Notes under the pieces: generated by a model | The model's database searches: none | Told to the model about the DNA's origin: nothing | The model's input: the letters and a program-made list of their open reading frames with translations, nothing else | Source: Sphingorhabdus sp. 109 | GTDB lineage: Bacteria; Pseudomonadota; Alphaproteobacteria; Sphingomonadales; Sphingomonadaceae | DNA: 64,000 nt | Assembly: GCF_902506555.1 (NCBI RefSeq) | Contig: NZ_LR732707.1 | Coordinates: forward strand, 1,300,803-1,364,802 | Reading direction: 5' to 3' | Translations under genes and position numbers: made by a program | In this document: piece by piece, positions 17,288-27,726 of the stretch | How positions within the stretch are numbered: position 1 is the stretch's first letter | Layout: every line of letters begins with the position of its first letter

Positions 17288-18745
17288 ATGACATTACGGA
17301 AATCCGGTTCGATTCTGGCCTTGGCAGCGTTGCTCGCTTCATGCGGCGGCGGTAGCGGAGGCAGCAGCAACAATGTCAGCCTGCCATCCGGCGGTGGGGG
17401 CGGCGCAACCCCGACGCCGACCGGAACGACCTGCTCGTTGCAAAGCCGCCAGAACTGGGCCTTCGACCTGCTCGACGAATGGTATCTCTTCCCCGAGACC
17501 CTGCCCGCCAGCCTCAGCCCCGCGCCTTATGCATCGGTGCAGGACTATATCGATGCGCTCACCGCCACCGCGCGCGGTCAGGGGCGGGATCGCTATTTCA
17601 CCTATATTACCTCGATCGCCGAGGAGAACGCCTTCCTGAACTCCGGCGCGACCGCAGGCTTTGGCATCCGGCTGAGCTATGACAGCAATGCCTCGCGGGT
17701 CTATATTCTCGACGCCTATGAAGGCGCGCCCGCGCTTGCAGCCGGTATCGACCGCGGCGCGGAACTGCTCGCGATCGGAACCAGCAGCAGCAATCTCCAG
17801 ACCGTCACCGCGCTCTTCGCCCAGGGTGGCGCCAGCGCGATCAGCGAGGCGCTCGGTCCCTCGACAGCGGGGACCAGCCGCGTGCTGCGCTTCCGCAACG
17901 CAGCAGGTGTCGAGACCACCACCACGGTGAGCAAAGCCGATTATGCGATCCAGCCCATCTCTCCGCGCTATGGCGTGCAGATCATCGACAATGGCGGCAC
18001 GCAGACCGGCTATGTCAACCTGCGCACATTCATCGACAGCGCCGAGCCGCAATTGCGCGATGCGTTCCAGCAGTTCCGCAACGCCGGTGTGACCGAGCTG
18101 GTCATCGACCTGCGCTACAATGGCGGCGGACTGGTCCGCACCGCCGAGCTGTTCGCCGATCTGCTCGGCCGCGACCGCTTCACCAACCAGGTCCAGGGCG
18201 TGACCCGTTTCCGCGCCAGCAAGGCGGCGAACAACGAGACCCGCAATTTCCAGCCCCAGGCCCAGTCGATCGCCCCGACCCGCATCGCCTTCATCACCAC
18301 CGGCGGCTCGGCCTCGGCCAGCGAGCTGGTGATCAACGCGATGATCCCCTATCTCGACGCCGACATGGCGCTGGTCGGCAGCAATACCTATGGCAAGCCG
18401 GTCGGCCAGATCGGGCTGGACCGGAGTGCCTGCGACGACCGGTTGCGGATCGTTGCCTTTGCCACCGAGAATGCCGACGGCAATGCCAATTATTTCGACG
18501 GTCTCGCCGGTTCGCTGACCAACAGTTGCCAGGCGGCCGATGATGTCAGCCTGCCGCTGGGCGATCCAGGCGAAGCCTCTACCGCCCGCGCTCTCGGCTT
18601 CCTGTCCGGCGCCGCCTGCACGCCGATCAGCAGCGCGGGATCCGGTACGATTGCCGGACAGCGCGAAGCCCTGTCCCTGCCCCGCCAGTTGCTGATGCCG
18701 GCGCGACCAACCCCGGCCCAGCGCGAGGTTCCGGGTTCCTTCTGA
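17288..18745 (+). CDS. Lipoprotein S41-family peptidase (C-terminal processing protease type)
   Basis: 485 residues. The lipobox LLASC puts the lipidated Cys at 19, and a Gly/Ser/Thr/Pro-rich linker follows to about residue 48. A PDZ-like region spans about 120-215 and the S41 core about 235-430. The nucleophile lies in GGSASASELV (340-349), and the general base is Lys370 in NTYGKPVGQ. The conserved VIDLRYNGGG is at 272-281. It is predicted to be an envelope-anchored serine protease with an unknown target. The globin gene starts one base after the stop, so this is the head of a three-gene operon. Confidence 0.88.
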   Translation: MTLRKSGSILALAALLASCGGGSGGSSNNVSLPSGGGGGATPTPTGTTCSLQSRQNWAFDLLDEWYLFPETLPASLSPAPYASVQDYIDALTATARGQGRDRYFTYITSIAEENAFLNSGATAGFGIRLSYDSNASRVYILDAYEGAPALAAGIDRGAELLAIGTSSSNLQTVTALFAQGGASAISEALGPSTAGTSRVLRFRNAAGVETTTTVSKADYAIQPISPRYGVQIIDNGGTQTGYVNLRTFIDSAEPQLRDAFQQFRNAGVTELVIDLRYNGGGLVRTAELFADLLGRDRFTNQVQGVTRFRASKAANNETRNFQPQAQSIAPTRIAFITTGGSASASELVINAMIPYLDADMALVGSNTYGKPVGQIGLDRSACDDRLRIVAFATENADGNANYFDGLAGSLTNSCQAADDVSLPLGDPGEASTARALGFLSGAACTPISSAGSGTIAGQREALSLPRQLLMPARPTPAQREVPGSF

Positions 18746-18746
18746 G

Positions 18747-19184
18747 ATGACCGCGCACCAGACCGACCATGCCGTGATGGAGGACAGTCTCGAGGCGCTG
18801 GGCGACCGTTATGACGGCATCGCCGCCGAACTGTTCGACCGGTTCATCGCCGATCATCCGCATTACGCTCCGGTCTTCCTCAACCCCGAAGCGGCGCGCG
18901 AGCGGATGACCCGGGAGACTCTCGAGGCGATGCTCGGGCTGGCGGCGGACGAATGGTGGGTCGACCATGCGGTCACCAATTTCATCGACCTGCATCACAA
19001 TTATGCCGACTTCACCCCGCACGACTATGCCGCCTGGTTTGCGCTGGTGATCGAGACAATGGCCAGGCGCGCCGGTGCCGACTGGCCCGCCGGCGCGAGC
19101 GCCGCGTGGCAACGGCAGGCCGACGGACTGGTCGCCAGGGTTGCGACCGTCGCGCGCAACGCCGAAGTGCCGGTGCGGCCATGA
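18747..19184 (+). CDS. Single-domain globin
   Basis: 145 residues, all alpha-helical. The segment NFIDLHHNYADFTPHDY aligns with the F-helix/FG region of bacterial globins (His followed by ..Y and P.HY), so one of the adjacent His residues is the likely proximal haem ligand. Distal residues are less clear. It may bind O2 or NO or act as a sensor, but no output domain is attached. It starts 1 nt after the S41 stop, and its own stop overlaps the ATG of the DUF985 gene (ATGA), indicating translational coupling. Confidence 0.7.
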   Translation: MTAHQTDHAVMEDSLEALGDRYDGIAAELFDRFIADHPHYAPVFLNPEAARERMTRETLEAMLGLAADEWWVDHAVTNFIDLHHNYADFTPHDYAAWFALVIETMARRAGADWPAGASAAWQRQADGLVARVATVARNAEVPVRP

Positions 19185-19609
19185 GCGAGGCGCGGACCAT
19201 CATCGAACAGCTCGGCCTGCAACCGCATCCCGAGGGCGGCTGGTATCGCGAGACCTGGCGCGCGCCGGCGGCGGATGGCGAGCGGGCGAGTGCAACCGCG
19301 ATCTATTTCCTGCTTGAAGAGGGCCAGGGATCGCACTGGCACCGGGTCGATGCCACCGAAGTCTGGCTTTGGCACGCGGGCAGCCCGCTTGCGCTGGGCA
19401 TAGCGGAACAGGATAGCGGGCCAGTGTCGACGATCCGCCTTGGTCCCGATATCATCGCCGGACACAGGCCCCAGCATCGCATCCCGACCGGCTATTGGCA
19501 GGCCGCGCAGGCCGATCAGGGCTGGGCGCTGGTTAGCTGCATCGTCTCGCCGGGCTTTGAATTTTCCGGCTTCGAACTGGCTCCGGAAGACTGGTCGCCC
19601 GGCGGCTGA
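19181..19609 (+). CDS. DUF985 cupin protein
   Basis: 142 residues. The opening PHPEGGWYRETWR, the central GSHWHRVDATEVW and the C-terminal CIVSPGFEFSGFEL are hallmarks of the DUF985 (cupin_5) family. The family has a single beta-barrel that may bind a metal or sugar; no enzymatic function is established here. It overlaps the globin gene by 4 bp and is the last gene of the S41-globin-DUF985 operon. It converges on the GNAT gene. Confidence 0.88.
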   Translation: MSEARTIIEQLGLQPHPEGGWYRETWRAPAADGERASATAIYFLLEEGQGSHWHRVDATEVWLWHAGSPLALGIAEQDSGPVSTIRLGPDIIAGHRPQHRIPTGYWQAAQADQGWALVSCIVSPGFEFSGFELAPEDWSPGG

Positions 19610-19637
19610 GCATCGCGGAGCATGGCGCCCCGCCCTC

Positions 19638-20144
19638 TCAGGATGGCCCGTAGAATAGCGGATGGAAGGCGACCACCGCCTCGGGAACCGCCACCCGCAG
19701 GGGCAATATCTGGTAATAAGCGGCGGGTTCGCCTTCGGGGCACAGATCGGAAAATATCCGAAAGCCGAAACGGCTGTAATAGGCGGGATCGCCGGTCAGC
19801 ACGCAGCCCGCGGCATCGCACTCGCGCAGCTTGGCGATGCCCGCCTCGATCAGCCGGCTGCCGATATGCTGCCCCTGCAAGTCCGGCTCCACCGCGACCG
19901 GCCCCAAACTATACCAGCCGGGCGACCCGTCGGCGGCAAAAGCCTCGGTAAAGGTCACCTGCCCCACGACGACCCCGTCCCGCTCCGCCACCAGCGAAAT
20001 TGCCAGCGCGCCAGCGTCGCGAAACCGGTCGATCAGATCCTGCTCATTGCCACCGGCATAGTCCATCGGCGCAAAGGCGCGCCGGGTAATATCGTGGATC
20101 GCTTCCCGATCGGCGGGCTTTTCCGGTCGAATGACCAGGCTCAT
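19638..20144 (-). CDS. GNAT-family N-acetyltransferase (YhbS-like)
   Basis: 168 residues. Acetyl-CoA binding motif A is seen as LGPVAVEPDLQGQHIGSRLI (residues about 82-101), followed by GDPAYYSRFGF, which is the signature of YhbS-type acetyltransferases. The N-terminal IRPEKPADREAIHDI is also typical. The acceptor is unknown. The start at 20144 overlaps the stop of the upstream DUF1772 gene (ATGA), so the two are translationally coupled. Confidence 0.88.
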   Translation of the reverse strand: MSLVIRPEKPADREAIHDITRRAFAPMDYAGGNEQDLIDRFRDAGALAISLVAERDGVVVGQVTFTEAFAADGSPGWYSLGPVAVEPDLQGQHIGSRLIEAGIAKLRECDAAGCVLTGDPAYYSRFGFRIFSDLCPEGEPAAYYQILPLRVAVPEAVVAFHPLFYGPS

Positions 20145-20623
20145 CGCGCGGCAATCGCGCCGATCAGCAGGGCCAGCGAGACGGTGCAGCTCACCGTCCG
20201 GACATGGTTCCACGGCAGCCAGCGCTGCATATAGCGGCGCCACACCGCCTCGGCGTCCGGCCCCGCTGCGTCGGTCGTCTCGAGCGCATTGTTGAGCGGG
20301 ACATTGGCCGCCGCGGTCACCACCAGCATGCCGATGACATAGAGCGCCCCGCCCACCACCATCGGCCCGGCGCCCGGCGTGCCCCACTGCATCACCCCGA
20401 AGACCACGAGCAACAGGCAGGCGAGACTGCTGGCGAAAAACAGCGGCAGGAACAGCGACCGCACTATGATCCGGTTGATCGCCTGCATCGCCACCATGCC
20501 GGTCGCCCGCCCCGTCGCGTCGAGCGACTGCATGACAAAGGCGGAAAAGGCAAAATAGACCCCCGCCATGATCCCGACCGACAGCGCGGCGAACCAGAGC
20601 GTTGCGGTGATCACGTCTTCCAT
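20141..20623 (-). CDS. DUF1772 (anthrone oxygenase-like) membrane protein
   Basis: 160 residues with four predicted transmembrane helices (about 5-30, 55-80, 86-108, 140-158). The conserved NVPLNNAL motif of DUF1772 follows helix 3, and W...W..N-type residues (RWLPWNHVRT) precede helix 4. Fungal relatives act as anthrone oxygenases; bacterial members are uncharacterised. GAGGAG lies about 8 nt before the ATG. It is followed directly by the GNAT gene. Confidence 0.85.
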   Translation of the reverse strand: MEDVITATLWFAALSVGIMAGVYFAFSAFVMQSLDATGRATGMVAMQAINRIIVRSLFLPLFFASSLACLLLVVFGVMQWGTPGAGPMVVGGALYVIGMLVVTAAANVPLNNALETTDAAGPDAEAVWRRYMQRWLPWNHVRTVSCTVSLALLIGAIAAR

Positions 20624-20753
20624 CGGATATTCTCCTCGTCTGTTGCGCGGGGGACCGGTCCGTCTTGCGGCGAAATAAAGCCCGAGTCACGTTTTTCCCG
20701 CCACGCCGCTCCGCGAACTTCACACAGACGCGGGTTTTTTCGGTTGTGCGCGT

Positions 20754-20852
20754 CGTCATCCTGAACTTATTTCAGGACCCCGCAAGGCAAGCGCGCAATC
20801 GGTGGAGGTCCTGAGCCGAAGGCCACCGCAGGTAAACAAGTTCAGGATGACG
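20754..20852. repeat. Palindromic repeat element (REP-like), copy 1
   Basis: Perfect 15-bp inverted repeat: CGTCATCCTGAACTT at 20754-20768 and its complement at 20838-20852, with an inner partly paired 69-bp region. The same GTCATCCTGAAC motif recurs near 23.8 kb. This repeat type is intergenic in many sphingomonads. Confidence 0.75.
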
Positions 20853-20988
20853 AGTGCTCCGCCCCCACCCCCACAAAGCCGATTGCATTCCCCTCCCTGC
20901 TGCGCGACACTCCTCTGAATAGCCCCGTGCAAAAGCAGCCCGCTTTATGATATCTTCCTCTCCACCCACCACAACAGGAGGCCCCATC

Positions 20989-21432
20989 ATGACCACCCCC
21001 CAACCGACCCACCGCCAGGGCCATTGCCTCTGCGGTGCCATCACCATCACCGCGACACAGGCGGCCAGCCATGTCGATGCCTGTCATTGCCGGATGTGCC
21101 GGCGCTGGGGTGGCGGGCCGTTTGTCGAGATTGATTGCGGGACGGATGTGGCGATCGGCGGGGCGGAGCGGATGACCGTCTACAGCTCGTCGGAATGGGC
21201 GGAGCGGGCCTTTTGCGGGGATTGCGGGTCGCATCTCTTCTATCGCCTGAAGGGCTCGGGCGAACATATGGTCTGCGCCGGTCTGTTCGACGACGCGACC
21301 GACAAGGCCGACATCAGCTTGCGGCGGCAGGTGTTTATTGACGAGAAGCCGTCTTATTACAGCTTTGCCGGGGACAGCGAGACGCTGACCGGGGCGGAGC
21401 TGTTCGCGATGATCGAGGCGGAGGGGGAATAG
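20989..21432 (+). CDS. GFA-family zinc protein
   Basis: 147 residues. Cysteine motifs GHCLCGAI, CHCRMCRRWGG and CGDCGSHLFY provide the two zinc sites of the GFA fold. The HxxCxxCRRWGG-type motif places it in the common uncharacterised GFA subgroup, different from the protein at 164-568, which has CHCKNCQR. The ATG at 20989 has a perfect AGGAGG about 8 nt upstream and is preferred over an in-frame ATG at 20947. It stands alone between repeat elements. Confidence 0.88.
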   Translation: MTTPQPTHRQGHCLCGAITITATQAASHVDACHCRMCRRWGGGPFVEIDCGTDVAIGGAERMTVYSSSEWAERAFCGDCGSHLFYRLKGSGEHMVCAGLFDDATDKADISLRRQVFIDEKPSYYSFAGDSETLTGAELFAMIEAEGE

Positions 21433-21463
21433 ACAAGGCGCGGCGCGCGCAAACTGTCCTTCG

Positions 21464-21491
21464 ACAAGCGCAGGACGAACGGTTTGCTCCG
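21464..21491. repeat. Short REP-like palindrome
   Basis: GTCCTTCGACAAGCGCAGGAC is an imperfect palindrome of the form widely repeated between sphingomonad genes. It lies between two convergent genes and could also act as a transcript end. Confidence 0.5.
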
Positions 21492-21508
21492 CTTCGCTGC
21501 GCCCCTCA

Positions 21509-22375
21509 TCATTCCGTGCCCCGCCCCAGCATCCGTTCCGCCCGGACCAGCGCGCGCTGCGCGTAGCTTTTCAGACGATTGCCGCCCGGATAGCCGCGCG
21601 GCGAGGACGGGCTGAGGCCGAGCTTGCGCAGACGGCTGTTGAAGCGGCAGGCGTCGGCGTGGTGGAAGCTCCATTCGCTGCGCCAGGTCAGCGACAGCGA
21701 GATCGAGACTTCGTCATCGACCTTGACCCAGTGCGGCCCGAGGATCGGCACATAAATGGCCTCGCCGGGTGTGACCCGGATCGGCTGGCCGCGATCCGCC
21801 CATTCCTCGCGCCATGACAGGTTACGCGGGCCGCCATTGAAATATTGCTCGAAAAACGGATCCGGGATCATCTCGGTATCGCCGGCGGGGAAGAAGGTCA
21901 TCGTTTTGCTGCCGCGCGCCTGGAACAGGATATTATAGTCGGGGTCGAAATGCAGCGGCGTCACCGCGCCCGGCGAGGAAATGAAGATAAACCCCTCGAG
22001 CCGCATCATTTTTCCGGTGCGCGGTTCGACCACCGGTTCGATCGTCGCCAGCACGTCCCGCATCAGCTGCGCATAGGCGGGGTCCTGGTCGATGGTCTTG
22101 AGCAGCACCCAGGAGCCGGCGCTCTCGATCTGCGCGATCGTCTGGTGGACGTCGAGGCCGGTATAGGGCGTCTCGTCATTGCGGATGCCCAGCGGCAGGT
22201 CGGTGGCGGCGTTAAACTCGATCGATTCCGGGCGCAGCCGGCGAGCCAGCGCCGCCAGCGCGTCCAGCTGCAGCAGCGGATGGTCGGCGATCCGGTGCTG
22301 CAAATGGCGCGGAGCCAGCGGATAGGCGGTGGCAAGCGCGGCGATAGTCTCGGGCGTGAAAGGCTGGCTGTGCAA
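21509..22375 (-). CDS. Cupin-like (JmjC-type) oxygenase
   Basis: 288 residues. The Fe(II) motif HFD lies in TPLHFDPDYN (about residues 138-147), and a distal His in GPHWVKV about 80 residues later completes the facial triad, after the PGEAIYVPILGPHW segment typical of cupin_8 proteins. It is probably a 2-oxoglutarate-dependent hydroxylase; the substrate (protein or small molecule) is unknown. The best start is TTG at 22375 with AGGA about 8 nt upstream, as no in-frame ATG is available near the N terminus. Confidence 0.8.
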   Translation of the reverse strand: MHSQPFTPETIAALATAYPLAPRHLQHRIADHPLLQLDALAALARRLRPESIEFNAATDLPLGIRNDETPYTGLDVHQTIAQIESAGSWVLLKTIDQDPAYAQLMRDVLATIEPVVEPRTGKMMRLEGFIFISSPGAVTPLHFDPDYNILFQARGSKTMTFFPAGDTEMIPDPFFEQYFNGGPRNLSWREEWADRGQPIRVTPGEAIYVPILGPHWVKVDDEVSISLSLTWRSEWSFHHADACRFNSRLRKLGLSPSSPRGYPGGNRLKSYAQRALVRAERMLGRGTE

Positions 22376-22625
22376 TATATGATCCTGCTGCTCGTCTGGC
22401 CTGTGGCGATAGTGGCTGCTGGTTAAGATAATCCAAATCTTCGGCGGTCCCGCGCCGCGTTTTCCCCGGAATATGCCGCCGGAGCGCCCAGCCGTTTTTT
22501 ACGAGCGCCAGTCCGAATTTGCGGCGGGAACGATCCGCCGCCTCGTGCATAGATAGACTGTGCAGGCCGCAACGCCTGCCTCCCCCACCGGCCGGACAAC
22601 CGGCCACAACAGAAGGATGATGACG

Positions 22626-22796
22626 ATGGGCGAACTGGTAGACAAGGTAAAAGGCAATGTGAACGAAGCCGTTGGCAAGGCCAAACAGAAAAGCAATGAC
22701 CCGGAAACCCGTGCCGAAGGCGCGGCTCAGGAAACCAAGGGCAAGGCCCAGCAAGTCAAGGGCTCTGTCAAGGGCGCTCTGGGCGACAAGGTCTAG
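22626..22796 (+). CDS. CsbD-family stress protein
   Basis: 56 residues. The repeated amphipathic pattern (DKVKGNVNEAVGKAK, ETKGKAQQVKGSVKG) is diagnostic of CsbD, a small general-stress protein whose molecular role is unknown. Several ATGs are in frame (22617, 22620, 22626). The last is favoured because AGAAGGA lies about 8 nt upstream and it gives the common MGELVDKVKG start. A strong terminator follows. Confidence 0.9.
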   Translation: MGELVDKVKGNVNEAVGKAKQKSNDPETRAEGAAQETKGKAQQVKGSVKGALGDKV

Positions 22797-22862
22797 ATCC
22801 GATCCCTCCCTGAACCGGCGCTGCTCGCTCTCCCACTCCCTCCCATGCAGCAGTGCCACCCG

Positions 22863-22892
22863 GAAAAGCCGTCCCTCGCGGGGCGGCTTTTC
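22863..22892 (+). terminator. Rho-independent terminator of the csbD-like gene
   Basis: GAAAAGCCG and CGGCTTTTC pair around a short G+C-rich loop, and the T-run is part of the 3' arm. Confidence 0.85.
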
Positions 22893-23169
22893 TGTGTGGT
22901 GGTAAGCTGGTGGAAACGCGGCGCTAGACAAAGATTGAATGCTATGGACTGGTTGGCGGGGCATAAGATGAACGCGAGCTAAGGGCGTTGGTGGAGAAGC
23001 TGGTGCTCAGTCTCAAGCACTAGCGACATCAATGGCGTGGAGTTCAAGGAAGCGCTAATCGATATCATAGCACTATCGCATGTTACCGAGAAATTTCCAC
23101 ATCACAGTTAGCGGTCACTCGACATCTTCCACCCCAACCCATCCTCTAAAAAGGAAGGGCTTTAGTGGA
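22893..23169. other. Intergenic region with no recognised gene
   Basis: 277 bp between the CsbD terminator and the exported RidA gene. No frame with a start, ribosome-binding site and plausible composition was found on either strand. It could be decayed coding sequence, but nothing in it can be identified. Confidence 0.4.
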
Positions 23170-23622
23170 TCACTCCCCCCGCTGCGCCACGACCTTGATC
23201 TCGACCACGCCGTCCGCTTCGTAGAGCGCGCTGATGCCGATTGCGGTCCAGGTGGGGAACGGGGCTTTGACATAAAGATTCTTCACTTCGACCATTTCGT
23301 TGATCGAGCTTTGCAGGTCGGTGTGATAGCTGGTCAGGTCGACGACATCATCCCAGCCGACTCCGGCCCGTTCCAGCGTCCGGCCAATCCGGTTGAAGGC
23401 GCGGGTGAAGGCGGGTTGGAGGTCGCTTTCGCCGGGCTCTGGCGTGACGATCACGCCGGACAGATAGACCTTGTCGCCGGCGATCACCGCGTCGGCATAG
23501 CCAACCGCTGACTGGAAGGCGAGACTCTCCGCATCTTCCGGCATGAAGACGTCTTTGACGTCCTTCGCCTGTAGCGGTGCGGCCATGGCCAGCAGTGGCA
23601 GGACCATCAGAAATTTGCGCAT
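23170..23622 (-). CDS. Exported RidA/YjgF-family protein
   Basis: 150 residues. An N-terminal signal peptide (FLMVLPLLAMAAPLQA, cleavage near residue 19) precedes a single YjgF/RidA domain. The C-terminal PTWTAIGISALYEADGVVEIKVVA matches the conserved RidA strand, but the arginine that binds the imine/carboxylate in true RidA (usually R in A.R..V) is not in its usual place (TWTAIGI), so deaminase activity is doubtful. GGGGGGAAAC precedes the ATG. Periplasmic location distinguishes it from cytosolic RidA. Confidence 0.82.
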   Translation of the reverse strand: MRKFLMVLPLLAMAAPLQAKDVKDVFMPEDAESLAFQSAVGYADAVIAGDKVYLSGVIVTPEPGESDLQPAFTRAFNRIGRTLERAGVGWDDVVDLTSYHTDLQSSINEMVEVKNLYVKAPFPTWTAIGISALYEADGVVEIKVVAQRGE

Positions 23623-23740
23623 ATTGTTTCCCCCCTTTGATTGTACCGACTCGCTAGCGAAAAAGGCCAGCCGTTGCAGGGGGGTTATACTGCGCTCTTC
23701 GGCTGGCTGTCGTCAAGCGGTGGGGTGCGGGAGTGCGAAC

Positions 23741-23874
23741 CGTCCTGCTGAGCTCGTGTCAGCATGCATCGTGCCCCTGTCACAGGCCTGCGCAACAGGA
23801 GAAATGGATCCTGAAACGAGTTCAGGATGACGACGGGGATATGTCAAGATGACGGGGGACAGGTCAGGATGACG
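23741..23874. repeat. Palindromic repeat element, degenerate copy plus tandem motifs
   Basis: The right arm GATCCTGAAACGAGTTCAGG (ending TGACG at 23832) faces a diverged left arm at 23741-23768. TCAGGATGACG-like motifs then repeat at 23822, 23844 and 23864, spaced 22 and 20 bp. Same family as the copy at 20754. Confidence 0.6.
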
Positions 23875-23897
23875 GGCAGTTTTATGGCGCGCCCAAG

Positions 23898-26702
<2,805 letters not shown>

Positions 26703-26763
26703 CGCGTCTCTCCTTCTGTCCTGAGGGAGAAAGAGCGTATCCGGGATGCCCAAATAACCGCTC

Positions 26764-26862
26764 CCTCCCTACGCCGGTAAGCCCGCACGAGCGGGGCCGG
26801 ATCAGGTTCTGCGGGTCGGGCGACGTTACGCGCCCCTCTCAGTCAAACGACTCCCCGGGGAA
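26764..26862 (-). promoter_or_regulatory. TPP riboswitch (thi box)
   Basis: Read on the minus strand, the leader contains CTGAGAG, then GAACCTGATCCGG, then TTACCGGCGTAGGGAGGG, in the order and spacing of the TPP aptamer. It is followed by about 60 nt to the ATG at 26702. That stretch can pair TCTCC with the GGAGA of the ribosome-binding site, so translational control is plausible. It should repress the operon when thiamine pyrophosphate is abundant. Confidence 0.93.
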
Positions 26863-26878
26863 TGGACCCAGTTTAGGC

Positions 26879-26884
26879 AGTATA
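26879..26884 (-). promoter_or_regulatory. Candidate -10 element for the thiC operon
   Basis: TATACT on the minus strand lies about 17-20 nt before the first conserved aptamer base, the right distance for a start just upstream of the riboswitch. No good -35 match was found at 16-18 bp. Confidence 0.35.
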
Positions 26885-27009
26885 ATCGCGTCTGTCGAGA
26901 GCCACTGTCACTTTGGCAAGACAGGAAAATGATGATCGAATTACATTGACCGAATCCTGAATATTCTATCCAATAACCGATCAATACTATAATTTTTTCA
27001 GGGAGCAGG

Positions 27010-27636
27010 ATGGTGATCGACTTTTGGCTGGCAGACGAAAACATCGTTTTCGCAGCAGCCCTGGTTCTGATGGTCGCGCTTGGTATCTTGCAACTGATCG
27101 GCTTTGGCGGGTTCGACAGCGACTTCGACATGGATGCCGATGTCGATGGCACCGGGGTCGCGGGCGGACTGCTCTCGTTCCTTGGATGGGGACGATTGCC
27201 GTTCATGATCCTGCTGGTGCTGTTCCTGATGCTTTTCGGTCTGACCGGATATGCCGGGCAACAGTTCATCCAGTCCCTCACCGGCGGCCTGTTGCCGCCG
27301 CTTCTGGCCGGGCTCGGCGCGCTGCTTGTGGCGCTGCCACTGACCGGCCTGCTGTCTAGACCTCTGGCCAGGATCATTCCCGGGGACGAGACGTCCGCGG
27401 TATCAATCGATGATCTTACCGGACGCCGCGCCATCATCGACATCGGCACCGCAAAGCCCGGCTATCCGGCCCGCGCCAAGGTCAGGGACCGCCACGGTCA
27501 CGGCCATGTGCTGATGGTGGAACCGGACAATGAGGATGGAATATTCCTCGCCGGGGAAGAAATACTGCTGGTGCGGCGCGAGGGCGATATTTTCAAAGCC
27601 GTAGCCGTGGGTACCCATTGGCTGAACGAAAATTGA
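27010..27636 (+). CDS. yqiJ: YqiJ-like membrane protein with C-terminal OB fold (NfeD-related)
   Basis: 208 residues. An N-terminal helix (VFAAALVLMVALGILQLIG) and two further helices (about 60-85 and 92-118) precede a soluble C-terminal OB-like domain (about 130-208), with an Asp-rich loop (DSDFDMDADVDG) after helix 1. This is the YqiJ arrangement, which pairs with flotillin-like YqiK. GGGAGCAGG precedes the ATG. The flotillin gene starts 90 bp downstream, and the two probably assemble membrane microdomains. Confidence 0.85.
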   Translation: MVIDFWLADENIVFAAALVLMVALGILQLIGFGGFDSDFDMDADVDGTGVAGGLLSFLGWGRLPFMILLVLFLMLFGLTGYAGQQFIQSLTGGLLPPLLAGLGALLVALPLTGLLSRPLARIIPGDETSAVSIDDLTGRRAIIDIGTAKPGYPARAKVRDRHGHGHVLMVEPDNEDGIFLAGEEILLVRREGDIFKAVAVGTHWLNEN

Positions 27637-27726
27637 CAGACCGGACGGCATCCAGCCGGGCCGGACAGCAGATGAAGAAGACGCCATGCCGGATCAACGA
27701 GCATCGTCGAAAGAAAGAGAGAATAT

